64,000 bases of DNA, from positions 16,923,743 through 16,987,742 of the forward strand of contig CM028333.1 in assembly GCA_016647705.1 (NCBI GenBank), read 5' to 3'. Positions 46,387 through 58,195 of this stretch are shown in pieces. The notes under the pieces were generated by a model. That model did not search any database, was not told where the DNA came from, and was given only the letters and a program-made list of their open reading frames with translations. The stretch's first letter is position 1, and every line of letters begins with the position of its first letter. A program made the position numbers and the translations under genes. This DNA comes from Eucommia ulmoides. Lineage: Eukaryota > Streptophyta > Magnoliopsida > Garryales > Eucommiaceae.

Positions 46387-47136
46387 CGTTCTAATATATG
46401 TATATGGGTCTTAGCCCATTATGCTAAACTCTAGCTCCACTAGGAAAACCAAACTCTAATCCTTCCAGGGTTATCATAGTCACCTCCTATATACAGATTT
46501 CTTGTATATCTCTGTAATTGTTCTTTTCTCGTAAATCAATAGATGTCTCTCATGTTCTCTCAACATTCCACATTTCAGTTATTCTAACATGATATCAAGA
46601 GTTAATTTTTTCTGACCATATTCCAACTAAATCTTTTCAAGTCTTCCGCTGCACCGCTACCCACAACCTCATTTTCATCATATAATACCCCGATGCTATA
46701 TTCAACATCACCATTAGACTCCTTTCATCAAAATTAGTTCAACAACACCAAAATCACCACCATCGGGGTTCTTACGCATCCACATGCGCAATCAACCAAA
46801 CCACCGTCGTCGTCAAATCTATTGACTGCTAGAGGCCTCACCATCGCTCCAATATAAAAAACAATTACATTATCACCTTTGTCTTGACGAGACGATCCAA
46901 ATGACACAAAAATCACCGTCATTAGAGCTCCAACGCGCTGCCAACAGGCCCACCATCGCCGTCACCTTTGTTAACTCCTATAGAATTCAAAATCAACCCA
47001 TATTCAACGCACACCATACTATCAAAATCGTCTTATCAATACAATTCTAACGCCACCAAGATTGCCAAAATCGGACCTTTTATGTCTCTGCACGAGCATT
47101 CCAAAATTTCTATTGATTCGTCGCATATTTCACGCA

Positions 47137-47352
47137 CAATGCCACGTCAGCCCTGATTTGCTGTGCCACGTCAACAACACTTATTAGCCACGTTATCGTT
47201 AGCTAGGTGTCAAATCAGGATCTATTGCCATATATTCTGCCAAGTCAGCTGCCATGTTATTGCCAAGTCAGCTACATGTCAATGCCACGTCAGGCCTAAC
47301 TGGGCCAATTAACACTATGTCATCACCTGTTGTCTCACATTCTGCCACGTTA
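47137..47352. repeat. Cluster of TGCCACGTCA-type motifs
   Basis: About seven copies of GCCACGTCA, GCCAAGTCAG or GCCACGTTA in some 215 bp, inside the leader/gag part of the decayed Copia. CCACGTCA is a bZIP-type (ACGT-core) binding sequence. The repeats are irregularly spaced. Confidence 0.6.
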
Positions 47353-48234
47353 CCAGTTCATAGTGCTCGATTTCCATTGAACGATTGACCTCTGTTTTGA
47401 CCTATGTTTTGAGATCTAATATATGTTCTTAGCTAATTTTGGCGATTCAAATCTATCTGTAGCCTCGATTTACTCAAATTCGGATAATAAAGAATAGTTA
47501 CTTTTATATTGTTGATTCGACTCACAATGGTGGTTTGATCGGTTCAAGGGTTCATCAATCGATTCTTCATGATTATAGATCGGTTCTTGGATAATTTTAG
47601 TATTCTAAATCCAGCAGTGGTATCTGTTTTTCCAGATTCATATTATATTGTATTATTTATTGCATATTGTTAATCCGATTCAATGATGATGTCCAAGGGT
47701 TGTTCTTTCTCGACCATTCATATTGCCAAAAAAGGGTTATGATCTTTTCTCTACTAGTGTTACCCTCTCTCTTGGGGATATGGTTTCAATCTTCATAAGA
47801 TATCTCTCTAATTACAGTACAACTTTTTTCCCATGCCCTTTCACTTTCTACAGGTAATTCTTCTTAGCTATTTGATTCTGTCTGTTGTAATCGTATGACT
47901 TCTGATCCCAATACCTTTTCATCCAAACTATCCGCTAGGAATGCTTGTACCATTCATATTGCTGATGGTTCTCACATGTGTGTTACTTATACAGGTCAGA
48001 TTTCTAATTCACAACTTTTAATTCTTGACATGTACTTAATTCCAAAACTCACTTTAAATCTCTTATCTGTTAGGCAACTCTGTGAATTGGGACTTGAAAT
48101 AATATTTCTAACAGTGGTTGTCCTGTGCAGGATCCTTGGACAAGAGAAACCCCTAGTACTGGTCATAAAGTTGGACGTCTTTTGACCTCAGCAGTTTACA
48201 TCTTCCATCTCAAACCCCACCCCCCCATGTCCCT

Positions 48235-48385
48235 TCATCAACTTGTGCAACCTCACCACCACCACCACTATCCTCCTTATCATCATCCTCATCACTATCA
48301 TCTTCCTTATCACCACCACAACTACTATCACTATCACTATCACTATCTTCTTCCTCTTTCTCCTCCTCCTCCTCATCCTATACTT
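48235..48385. repeat. Low-complexity CAY/CCT-rich run
   Basis: Mostly CAC, CAT, TAT and CCT triplets (CACCACCACCACTATCC, CACTATCACTATCACTATC). It lies within the Copia pol region and interrupts it with a pyrimidine/A run. Likely a slippage expansion after the element died. Confidence 0.75.
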
Positions 48386-50730
48386 TGCATTCTCGGTTGG
48401 ATCACACTTCATCTAACCGACTCAAATCAATTATTTCTAGCGATCAGTTAGGTTCAATTCAGCACGAATCCTATAATTGTATTCATTCTCAACTTGCAAA
48501 ACAACCAACCTTATCTTTGAATTATAGTCAATCTATTTCTCTTACACCCTTTGATTTAGTGCATTATGATGTTTGGGGGCCTTCTCTCCATGCAACAATA
48601 AGTAGTTCTCATTATTTTGTTATCTTCGTGGACGACTACTCTCAATATAAATGGTTATTTAATATGAAAAATAGATATGAACTATTCCAAATATATATGA
48701 TTTAGATATGAACTATTTCAAATATATATGATTTTTCTTCTATGGTTCAAACCTAAATTTCCAAAACTAGTGAAAAAGTTTCACTCATATAATGCAATGG
48801 AATACAAGGATCGTGCATTTCTTAACATAGTTCACAAAAATGGCATGCTTCCCCCCACACTTATGTCTTGGAACCTCCCAACAAAATAGACGAGTTAAAC
48901 GCAAACATAGACACATTCTTGATATAGTACTTGTCCTCTTCATTTCTTCATCCTGCCATGAGTGTGTTTGGGGTGAGACTACCCTAACCGCAATATACAT
49001 TATAAACCATGTCTCTTCTACTATAATTCAATATCAATTTCCATTTGAGCATCTTTCAATAACCCTCCCACTTACTCTGAACTCAAAATCTTTTGTTGTG
49101 TTTGTTTTGTTCTTATAAACCACATGAACACAACAAGCTGGAACTAAGGGCCCACCTATGTTCTTTTCTAGGACGTGGAATTAAACATAAATGGTATTGG
49201 TGTTAGGATTCCATCTCTAAAACTCTTTGTATCTCTTGCCATATCATTTTTTTTTGGAAATATCAAATATTTTCTTTATTATGGTCATTTGATATATTAG
49301 TCATTAGTAACTCCAGATTCTTTCCTGATTCAAATGCAGTTTCATGTACTACTAAGCCCGTTCCAGCACCAAAAAGTGAGCCTACTCTAAAATCTCCAGC
49401 TGATCTCACCTCTCTAACTCCATCGACCATACCTGAGGCTTCTACTATGTCCAAAGATTCTGCACCGACTCCTTCTATGACCCACCCTCTATATCACCAT
49501 CGTCGCTCTAATGGGGTAACTCATCATCCCCCTTATCTCAATGACTAAATTGTTTTTTCTACCATACTTAATCTACATGAGTCTCAATCTTATAGGGAGA
49601 CAAGTATTAACCCTCTTTGGTAGAAAGTAGTAGATGAATAACTTCAGGCCCTAGCCAAAACTCAAACCTAGGATGTTGTTGACCTTTATCTTAGAAACAT
49701 TCATATTGGATACAAATGGGTGTTCAAGATCAAAACGCTTTCTGATGGTTCTGTTGAACGCTATAAAGCCTGACTCGTTGCTAAGGGATTTATTCAAGAA
49801 TATAGCCTTGACTACGAAGAGACATTTGCTCTAATAGCTAACCTCACGTCTGTCTGTACTCTTTTTGTCGTCGCTACCATTTGTAAATGTACCATTTTCA
49901 GATGGATGCCAAGAATGTCTTCCTTAATGGAAGACTTCTTGAAGAAGTCCACATGAATACCCTTTCTAGTCTAGTTGCTCCTCAACACAAAGTTTGTCGC
50001 CTTTAGCATGACCTATATGGTCCCAAACAAGTTTTGCGTGCTTGCTTTGCAAAATTCAGCACCACCATCCACTAGTTCGGGTTCACATCCAACGCTTATG
50101 ATTCTATCTTGTTTAATCACTAAACTGATAAAGACACTATCCTCCTTCTACTGTATGTGAACAACGTGATCATTATAGGAGGATATCTACACGGAATCTC
50201 TGAACTCAAAATTTTTCTCAGTGGTCAATTCGAGATGAAAGACCTTGGTATGCTTACTTATTTTCTTGATCTCAAAGTTTCAACTAGTCCAGATGGTTAC
50301 TTTTTTATCAGATCAAATATGTATCTAACCTTCCTTCCAAGGCAGGCATCACTGATTCTACTACTGCCAACACTTCTCTAGAGTTGAATATCATACTTAC
50401 TCCACTAGATGGATTTCTCTCTCGGACATCACTTTCTCTTACTAACTAGTTGAAAATTTGGTATATCTCACAATTACTTGTATTGACAATGATTTTGTTG
50501 TCCATCAAGTCAGCCAGTTCTTGTCCACTCATCGGACCACTCATTACTTGTTTGTTCTTCGCATTCTTCAGTATGTGAAGGGCACCTTATTTCATGGACT
50601 GTATTTTTTTGCCCACTCTGATGCCACCTTATACACTTATTCAGATGTCAATTGGGTCGAAGATCCTAGCAACTGTAGACACTGCAGTTTGTCTCACCTA
50701 ATCGGTGTCGAATCGAAAGTACAAGTTTAG

Positions 50731-51380
50731 ATAAACTTTAAACCAAGATTTAAATGGAATGAATTTCTACCTTAAGATCACACTTGATAATACAAAAATA
50801 ACATAAACACAAGAAAATATAAAACTATTACATTTGAATGAATTTGGTTGAGTAAAAGTTTCGGGTAAACCTCGAAATTTCTAAAATTAAAGGGGGACTA
50901 AGATGACATTATTAAATGTTGATCTTCATGAAATTACCTCTATTATGAATACAAATTAGTTACCACCCTTTAATCTATGGAAATTTAACTAATTAGTCTT
51001 GTTACCTGTTTTGACCCCTGAAACATTTACTATTACCGGTTTCATCTGTTTGAAATCAAAAATACTTTTTAAAATTTTTGTTTAAAGTACTAATCTTCAT
51101 AAATCAAAGCCACAAATACCTAAATCAATACAAGAAATTTCCATGACAAGTCCAAGTTACCCCAAGTAACTAAGGTATAAGAGTCGATTCAAAACCAACC
51201 AAACCAAAGTCATCATGACTAGCGATCAAAGCCCATCACATCAAGGGCTCTACCAAGAATTTAATGACTCATTAATTATCATTAAATTCCCAAGATATTT
51301 CCTACAAAATATCTAAGGGAGAAACCAAATTACTTGAAAAGTAACTATTAATTATCAATCCAACCGATCCAGTTTGCCAC
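50731..51380. other. Unassigned repeat-like DNA, left part
   Basis: No coding sequence. The phrase GCCCATCACATCAAGGGC (~51223) recurs in changed form at ~52752 and ~52919, beyond the inserted LTR, so this stretch and 52716-54339 appear to be one region with degenerate ~170-190 bp repeats. Confidence 0.4.
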
Positions 51381-52715
51381 TGATAGGTGTAATTTACCTA
51401 TCTATTTCTAAACTGAACTTGTTAGTTGTCAAGTGTTATTATAGTATTTTAATATGTTTTTATTATTTTTTGTATTAAAACAGGTGTGTAGGGTTAAAAG
51501 GGATGAAAACGGATTATAAACGATCAAATCGGGTCAAGAACAATGGGAAAACAACTATGAACGCAAAATTCTAAAAAGCAGCCCACCGTTGCGGCGTCCA
51601 GACCACCGCCGTAGCAATTAATGTGAAAATAGGGGCCTAAAACTACTGGAAGCCTACCACCGAGGCGTTGAAACAACAACAGGCTCCTTGATCCCACCGT
51701 CGAAGCCGTGGCTTAACTGACATACCCACCACCGCGGTGGTGACTCTGCACATACTTTAGATATTTATTTAGATATTTTTTAGCCCTATATCTTCATCTT
51801 CTCCTCTATTTAGGCCATAAGAGAGCTCTTAGGGTTAGAATAAGGTTTAAAGGTTTTAGGGGGGAATGCTCCACCAAATCCGAAGGAGAAGATTACAAGG
51901 CGAAGAAAGAGAAGTGATCTCGAAACGGTTTTAGCGCCAAATATTTGAACTATGGCTAGTTTCTCTAATTTCTTTCTTTATTTCTTAACTTTGGATTATG
52001 GTTTAAGCATGTTTAGCTCGTTTATCATTATATATACAGTTATGGCCGTATTATCTAGGGATTACTATAATTTATGAATATGTGATTTTGAAATCGGTAT
52101 TTCGTTAATAGTTGTTCTTTGTTATTTGATTGTATTTGCCGTGCTTGTATTTTCATTATATGCTTGTTAAGATATATTGATTCGGACTGGGGTTTAAACA
52201 TAACACGATGATCTAATAACCCGAGAGAGAGTTAGAGAGTGTGCAATCAATGACATTGAGGGCAAGACTCATGTGACCTAGTGTTGTTAAGATGTTAAGG
52301 GGGACTTCTTTATTGATACGAAGTCGCATATTCACTCGTCTTATACTCGGGAGAGGTGGCGAATGAGTTTACGATACAGAGATTGTCAAATAAGTCGAAC
52401 ATCGTTAACATAAATGAAACGCAATCAAACGCGTATTTGTAAACGAAGTTAATCCCTAGATAATCCATTCCCTTAAACGTCTCAAAATAGTAATATAGTT
52501 TAAATAGATAAATTAGTATTTTAGTATTAGTATATTATGAATTATAAACTTTATTTTTTTATCGCCTAGATAGAATTAGGTTATGATAATTACGGTACTC
52601 GACAATATTTTCAACCAATCCCTATGGAAACGATAACCCTTACTCTTCCCACTCTACTAAAACTTGACCCGTATACTTGCGGTGAAAGTGACGACGTCAT
52701 ATTTACGCGCTGCCA
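51381..52715 (+). mobile_element. Solo LTR of Athila/Tat-like family
   Basis: Starts TGATAGGTGTAATTTACC, ends ACGCGCTGCCA; 1,335 bp in + orientation. Flanks GCCAC (51376-51380) and ACCAC (52716-52720) agree at four of five bases. It carries five CACCGC/GCGGTG-type modules at about 51585-51745 and the family phrase TCTTATACTCGGGAGAGGTGG near 52340. Confidence 0.85.
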
Positions 52716-54003
52716 ACCACCAAGGCATGCGTTTAATGAGCCATTAAATGTCCATCCCATCAAGAATTAAATTCTTGGGATAACATAGGTAGACCACATT
52801 CAAGGCACCTAGATATTTTGATCAAAGTATCTTAAGAAAACCAAATTACATGAAATGTGACTACCCGGTTACAAGGCAAATCGAACCAAATCAATTCAAT
52901 TGGAGAGCATTAAATGGCCATCACATCAAGTGCACTTATCAAGCATTGATTGCCAAATGACATTTAGAGGCTAAATACATTGAACCTCTAAACCGTTAAT
53001 GGCAATCGAATCGAAATAGTACAAGTAACCGGTACTTAGCCACCAAACCAAACCGGAAAGGGTCACATCCAACCATAAATATCTCATGTGCAAGCCAATC
53101 ATTACCAATGATAACCAACAATTTCCAATCATAAGTAATGATTGACAATCATTGCATTAGATATTTAAGGATTTGGTAATCATTACTAAATCTTAGAAAA
53201 TCCAACAAAATCTTCAAGATTTGTCCAAAACCATCAAACTTCAATGCATAAAAGGATGATCCCTAGACCAAACAGGCCCTAAGGAACAACCTGTGATGAC
53301 CTGCTCATTGGCTAATCCGCAGGCCTTCTGTCCTTATAAATAGGGGCCCTGTTTTCATAAACTAAAGAGCTTAAACCCACAACTTCTCTCTCTAGGCTCG
53401 AATTCTGCTCTCAGGTCCATTGGATTTTTATGCTTTCTATTCAATAAACACCAAGAAATTCTATCGAAATATTTTCCCGGAGGAGTTATTGAGGATCTTG
53501 GAGGAAGATCTCAAGAAGTTAACAACAAACGATCGAGAACAACCAAGAAGATCCATAGAAGGAGAAGAATGAAACACTTAGGGAAAGACCCCCCCTAAGA
53601 TATGTATGTTTTATGAACTTCCTTCAATCGTTTCTTAAATATAGTTAATGTTTCTTGTATATAGCATGTTCATGTAGTTCTTAGACTTACGTTTCATGTA
53701 CATAGCATATAAAACAAGTAATCAAGTAAAAAACGTTAAAAATATGTCAAATTCATCAAACCATGTCAAAATTGTTCAAGATCATGTCAAGAACATCCAA
53801 AAACATGTTAAGACCATATGAGGAACATGACAAAAACATCTATCACACAATCCGTTGTGCATAGTATCTTTGAGTCTCTCAAGAACACATGAAACTGAAC
53901 TTCAAAACTTAAATCAAACCATTAATTGTCAACAACTGTCTTTACTTTATTGCAATTGTCAAGATCACAACCTGGCACTAAGTCTTCAAGCTTATGGATT
54001 GTC

Positions 54004-54054
<51 letters not shown>

Positions 54055-54339
54055 TACATCGTCGAGACCCTTGTGGATAAAAAATCAGAATAAATGGAGG
54101 ACCTCTATTCCTTCAGGGATAAGTGTACACCTTTTTCAGAAACGTTTTCATTTTTCTTAGTCACGAGTAGGACTGACATATAACTATATATTTTCTTTCT
54201 TTTCTAACTAATAACTCAAACACACAAACTAAATTTGCCTAAGCAAGTGAGTTCGATTGGAGTGTTCTCAAAAAAATCAATGGTATTATCCACATATCAT
54301 TGTATGATTCATGTCTTTGTCTTATAATAAAATCAGAAC
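52716..54339. other. Unassigned repeat-like DNA, right part, with promoter-like signals
   Basis: Continues the region left of the solo LTR. A TATA-like TATAAATAGG (53335-53344) and a poly(A)-signal-like AATAAA (53443-53448) about 100 bp apart suggest an LTR-type U3-R-U5 organisation, but no LTR ends were identified. The repeated words CATGTCAAAA/CATGTTAAGA occur near 53750-53830. Confidence 0.35.
54009..54051. repeat. (TA)n microsatellite
   Basis: About 21 uninterrupted TA units. Confidence 0.97.
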
Positions 54340-57081
54340 TGTTGAATCCAAGGTTTTGATAAACAATTAAGTATTGATATTTTTTGGTGGAACGAATGGT
54401 TTTATCGAGTGTTTCAGATTTAGAGTTCCATGTATGTGATTAAAAAAAATTATGATGAAGAAAACATAAATGGTACAAGATGGACGTAATGACTATGTGA
54501 AGTGTTTTGAAGACTTTGACTAAAAATAAGTAAAAATAACTATTTACTTATATACTCTTAGTGCAACTTGAATTAGGATCATAGACGATACTTAAAATGA
54601 ACTAATGTGTGTCATGATAAAAAGTGATAAGTTTCTAAATTGAGATATTTTATGTGCTCCTTATGTGAAATAAATTTGATAATTGACCCAATCAAAAAAT
54701 ATGTTTTAAAGAATCAAAAGTTAAGTTTTTGGGTCAATTCGGTCAACCGAGAAAAATAATCGATCAATTGAATTAAACGGTGAGTTTTAGTGTTAAAATA
54801 AGGTGCTACTGATCTAGTTGGTTAACCAAATAAAGATGGTTGATCAACCATTTGAAACAGTAGCTGAATTGGGTAAGGAAGTAAGCACACTGATCCAATC
54901 GGTTAACTGAATGAAAAGGGCTGGCCAACCATTTTAGTCAGTAGATGAATTGGTGGAAAAGTGTAACATACTGATCCAATCGGTTAATCAATTGCGTTTG
55001 GTCGGTCAACCAACTAGCTTTGTACCAACGACTATTTAGAAGTAGGCACAGGTCGGTCAACTGACTGATTTAGTTGAAATTTTAGCTGATTTGGTCTCTT
55101 GGTAAAAAATTATCTGTTTTTGATGATTCTAAGAGAGGGATTTGGGGGATTTAAATATAATTAAGATATGAACAAGAAATTAAATGATATCTATTGATAT
55201 GGTCCATATATTTTGAGATTCTCCTAATTTAAACGATTTAATACTTCCTATTTCTATTGTTTTAAATTGAGAATATTGTTATGGGCTTAAATAAGAGAAT
55301 TGAAAGTTATTTTTAATTGAAATACAGTTGAAATAAAAGGTAATGATATATAGGGTATTAGAATGTGATGAGGGTATTTTTGGGCACCTCTGAGTCAACA
55401 CTTAACCCAACCACGTGTCAACCCTTGCAATGATAATGATGTATTCCGGAATCCACAACGCCACACTGGAGCATACGCCGACTACGGCTCTTTCCTGGAA
55501 TCTTATTTGCACCCAGGGAAGAGCTAGGAGCCCTGTAGGGACGTGCTGCTCTGAGCTCTACGTCATTCCCTCGGCGATCAGTTTCAGAGACGTACGCTTG
55601 AATACACTTACATTACATGCAAGTTCATTTATTTATTTACTGTATTACTGTACCTTTTTTCTCTGAGCATTGATTACCATCCTAGAGGGGCTTTATCGAG
55701 ACAAATCCCAATCTAAGCCTTCTGCAGGTACACTCCCTGAAGAGCAGGACTCTGGACATAGCAGGTTAGTCTTTTCAGGACCCAACACATCTCACCCAAA
55801 GAATTTCCAACCGACGACTCCACCTCAACAGGAGGACCTACCCGTCATCTGACTGGACCATAGTTGAGATGTGTACCAATTTTATGCACCAACAGAATGT
55901 CATTTTATGACATATCTTTGAAAAACTAGCCATTGGAGGGCTAATTATTGCTCTATTAATATAGAATTGCGGGAATTGAGTTTAATACATCAAGAGCAAT
56001 CAGTTTAAGATTTTATAAGAGTGAGATTTACGCTGATATTTTTAGAAGAGATTCTACTCAAGTTCTTGATCTAAAGTGCTAGTTGTTTGGCGTCACCAAT
56101 TTGGGTTCTAATTGCTATTCAATTATTGTCTTCGGTGTTTTCCCCTGTGAGATCCTTCCAAGTTTTTTTTTTTTAAAAGTTATATTTATCTTGTTTACTT
56201 GGTTTAGGATTGTTAGAAGAATCGTTTTTGAACTTAAAAGCCCGAAAATCTTTTTAAGCGATTTTTGCAGGTTTATCTGATTATGTGCTAAATGTGTGTT
56301 ACCCACATTATTTATTAATCAGATTTGAATTGCCTCACATTGTATTTATCACACAGTAATTATTCGGGGCATTAAATGAGTATATTCGTATTAAGGTGGT
56401 AGAAGCTCCTTGTCGGAAGATACATACATTTTTTGTATCTGTGAGTTTGAGTGGATTAGACACGTTTGGGGCGGTGTCTAGTCAGGGTAGCTAGTTTTGA
56501 TCTTTTTCTAGTGAAAAAAGTTAGGGTTTAATATTTGTCCTGCAAAAAGGTTAGGTTATTCTTTTTCTTTTATAAGAATTAGGTTTTGATTCATCCTGTA
56601 ATTGATTTTTTTTTTTTTGAGTGATTTTTAAAAGTTCATCCTTTCATGTGAAAAGAATAAATGAGAGAGTATTAGGTTAGTCTTTAGTCTGGTAAAAAGA
56701 TAAGGGTTCATCCTTAACCCGTGAAAAGGGTAAATTGTGAAGGTTGATTTTGTGCATGTAAAAAAATCGTGAATTGTAAGGGTTTCGTTCCTACCTAGTA
56801 AAGGAATCAAGGGGTTTAGTGGATTGCGAATCTTCGTAGATCTCAGGAGACTAGATGTAGGTAAAACTAACTTGACTGAATCAGGATAAATTCTTGTGTG
56901 TTGTATTGATTTATTTTCTATCTTGTGTTTGAGTGTGAACTTAGTATTAAACACATATCCGCTATGCATAAAGATAATAATTTATTTAAGAAAATTAATT
57001 ATTTGTGTTTAAAGGAATTAATTGTTTAATTCTAGTAACTACCCAATTCACCCGCCTCTTGGATAGCTCTTTGGGCCAACA
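54340..57081 (+). mobile_element. Solo LTR (Sire/Tork-like Copia) with nested solo LTR
   Basis: Starts TGTTGAATCCAAGGTTTTG and ends TTTGGGCCAACA, the same ends as the LTRs at 23897, 27397 and 33003 but in + orientation. Flanks AGAAC (54335-54339) and AAAAC (57082-57086) agree at four of five bases. TTGACC/GGTCAA-type motifs lie at 54730-55060. Its 2.74 kb length includes a nested 529 bp solo LTR (55366-55894) plus its duplication. Confidence 0.85.
55366..55894 (+). mobile_element. Solo LTR (gypsy-type) nested in a Copia solo LTR
   Basis: Starts TGATGAGGGTATTTTTGGGC, ends ATGCACCAACA; 529 bp with perfect TSD GAATG (55361-55365 and 55895-55899). Inside, TTTTTTCTCTGAGCATTGAT at about 55655-55674 resembles the R/U5 region of Tat-type LTRs. 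Open frames here are chance. Confidence 0.8.
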
Positions 57082-57086
57082 AAAAC

Positions 57087-57264
57087 AAAATCTATCATCT
57101 TCCATCGCCCTTATCGATGATTTGATTGTGATTTGACCAAATCTCACTTCAATTTATCCATATCCAAAATGAATCTCCATTTTAATTATAGATTTGTTTT
57201 GGTTGGGGTTGAATAAAAATAGCATTGCTTTTTTTTATCAAGCTTCAATCATACCCTTTTTTTT
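57087..57264. other. Short unassigned spacer
   Basis: AT-rich non-coding DNA between the solo LTR and the foldback element; nothing recognised. Confidence 0.4.
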
Positions 57265-57394
57265 AAGGGAAACTTTTTCAAAACTCCCAAGACATAAAAC
57301 CACCACTTGTGGGGGTCCTATTTTAATGAAGGATGATGGGACCCCTACAAGTGGTGGGTTTATGTTTTGGGAATTTTGAAGGAATTTACCTCTT
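57265..57394. mobile_element. Foldback MITE (~130 bp hairpin)
   Basis: Two arms of about 55 bp (57265-57319 and 57337-57394) are inverted repeats with a ~17 bp loop. The matching core is CCACCACTTGTGGGGGTCC against the complement of GGACCCCTACAAGTGGTGG. There is no coding capacity. Possible TTTTTAA-type flanks on both sides are too AT-rich to prove a duplication. Confidence 0.75.
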
Positions 57395-57536
57395 TTTAAT
57401 GATGAACTCGAACACAAATATTTTGTAGGCATGAATCATTTACTTGGTAGGTTATGTGATAGTAAAATTAACGTTTTTTTTAGTACATGTCATAATTTTC
57501 AACTGCAACTTCCATTTGTTTTAAGTATAATACACT

Positions 57537-58195
57537 TGCCAGAATAACTGAGAGATAGAATGTTGAGAGAATATGAGAGACTTGTATTTATTTGTGAGAA
57601 AAATACAATTATAGAGATATTTATAGAGTCTATATATAGAAGGTGACTAGGCCCGTAGTACAGTTAGGGTTTGATTTTTCTAGTGGGACTAGGGTTTAAC
57701 ATAGTGAGCCAAGACCTATATACATATATTAACACCTCCCAATCAATCTCAATGAGGTAAATAAGGCGTAAATATGAGTTTGGAAACCAAAATATGAAAG
57801 CATCTGGGTAGATAAGCCTCGGTAAAAATATTTGTTATCTGATTGGTTGAACTGACAGATTGAAGTCTAACAGTATTTTGGAGAATATGGTGACGAATGA
57901 AATGACAATCAGTCTCGATGTGTTTTCTACGCTTGTGAAAAATGTCAATATGGACGATCTAAATAACACTCATATTTTTCACAGTGTAGAATAGTGACAA
58001 TGGAGGAAGAGACTCTTATGTCAACAAGGAGCCAACAAAACCAAAGTAATTATTGTGTTGCATCAGAAATGGCATGGAATTAAGCTTCAGTGCTAGAGTG
58101 GGTAACTACAACTTGTTTCTTACTACGTCAGGAAATGAAAGAGTTGCCCAAGAAAAAATAGTAACCAATAGTTGAACGTTTGTCGCCGACGTACC
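57537..58195 (-). mobile_element. Ty1/copia 3' fragment: RNase H and 3' LTR
   Basis: On the minus strand: RNase H (about 57760-58190, with RSTIGYYFFLGNS and, near its end, TVRLQSVSSTNQI), then polypurine tract GATTGGGAGG and an LTR that starts TGTTAATATATG at 57734 and ends ATTCTGGCA at 57537 (198 bp). The LTR is related to that at 46387-46589, so both fragments belong to one family and face each other. Broken and old. Confidence 0.82.

Larger units (their letters stand above)
46387..50730 (+). mobile_element. Decayed Ty1/copia with ~200 bp LTR, 5' part
   Basis: 5' LTR about 46387-46589 (related to the minus-strand LTR at 57537-57734), then TGATATCAAGAG as a decayed tRNA-Met primer-binding site. 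Recognisable parts on the plus strand: protease-side region (about 47900-48100), GAG-pre-integrase/integrase (about 48390-48700, FVIFVDDYSQYKW), reverse transcriptase (about 49640-50380, FEMKDLGMLTYFLDLKV-like) and the start of RNase H (about 50620-50700). The 3' end is missing. It also contains an ACGT-motif cluster and a CAY-rich expansion. Many breaks; old. Confidence 0.82.

Noticed and set aside
48188-48451. Arg/Val-rich or His/Pro-rich small proteins
   Set aside because: Translations of the CAY/CCT low-complexity run in a dead Copia.
55415-55852. Possible host exons (PSAGTLPEEQDSGHSRL)
   Set aside because: The region is bounded by TGATGAG...CCAACA with a perfect GAATG duplication and has Tat-like R/U5 wording, so it is a solo LTR; I could match the peptides to no protein.
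57194-57432. Opposed short open frames with similar peptides
   Set aside because: They come from the two arms of the foldback MITE read on opposite strands.
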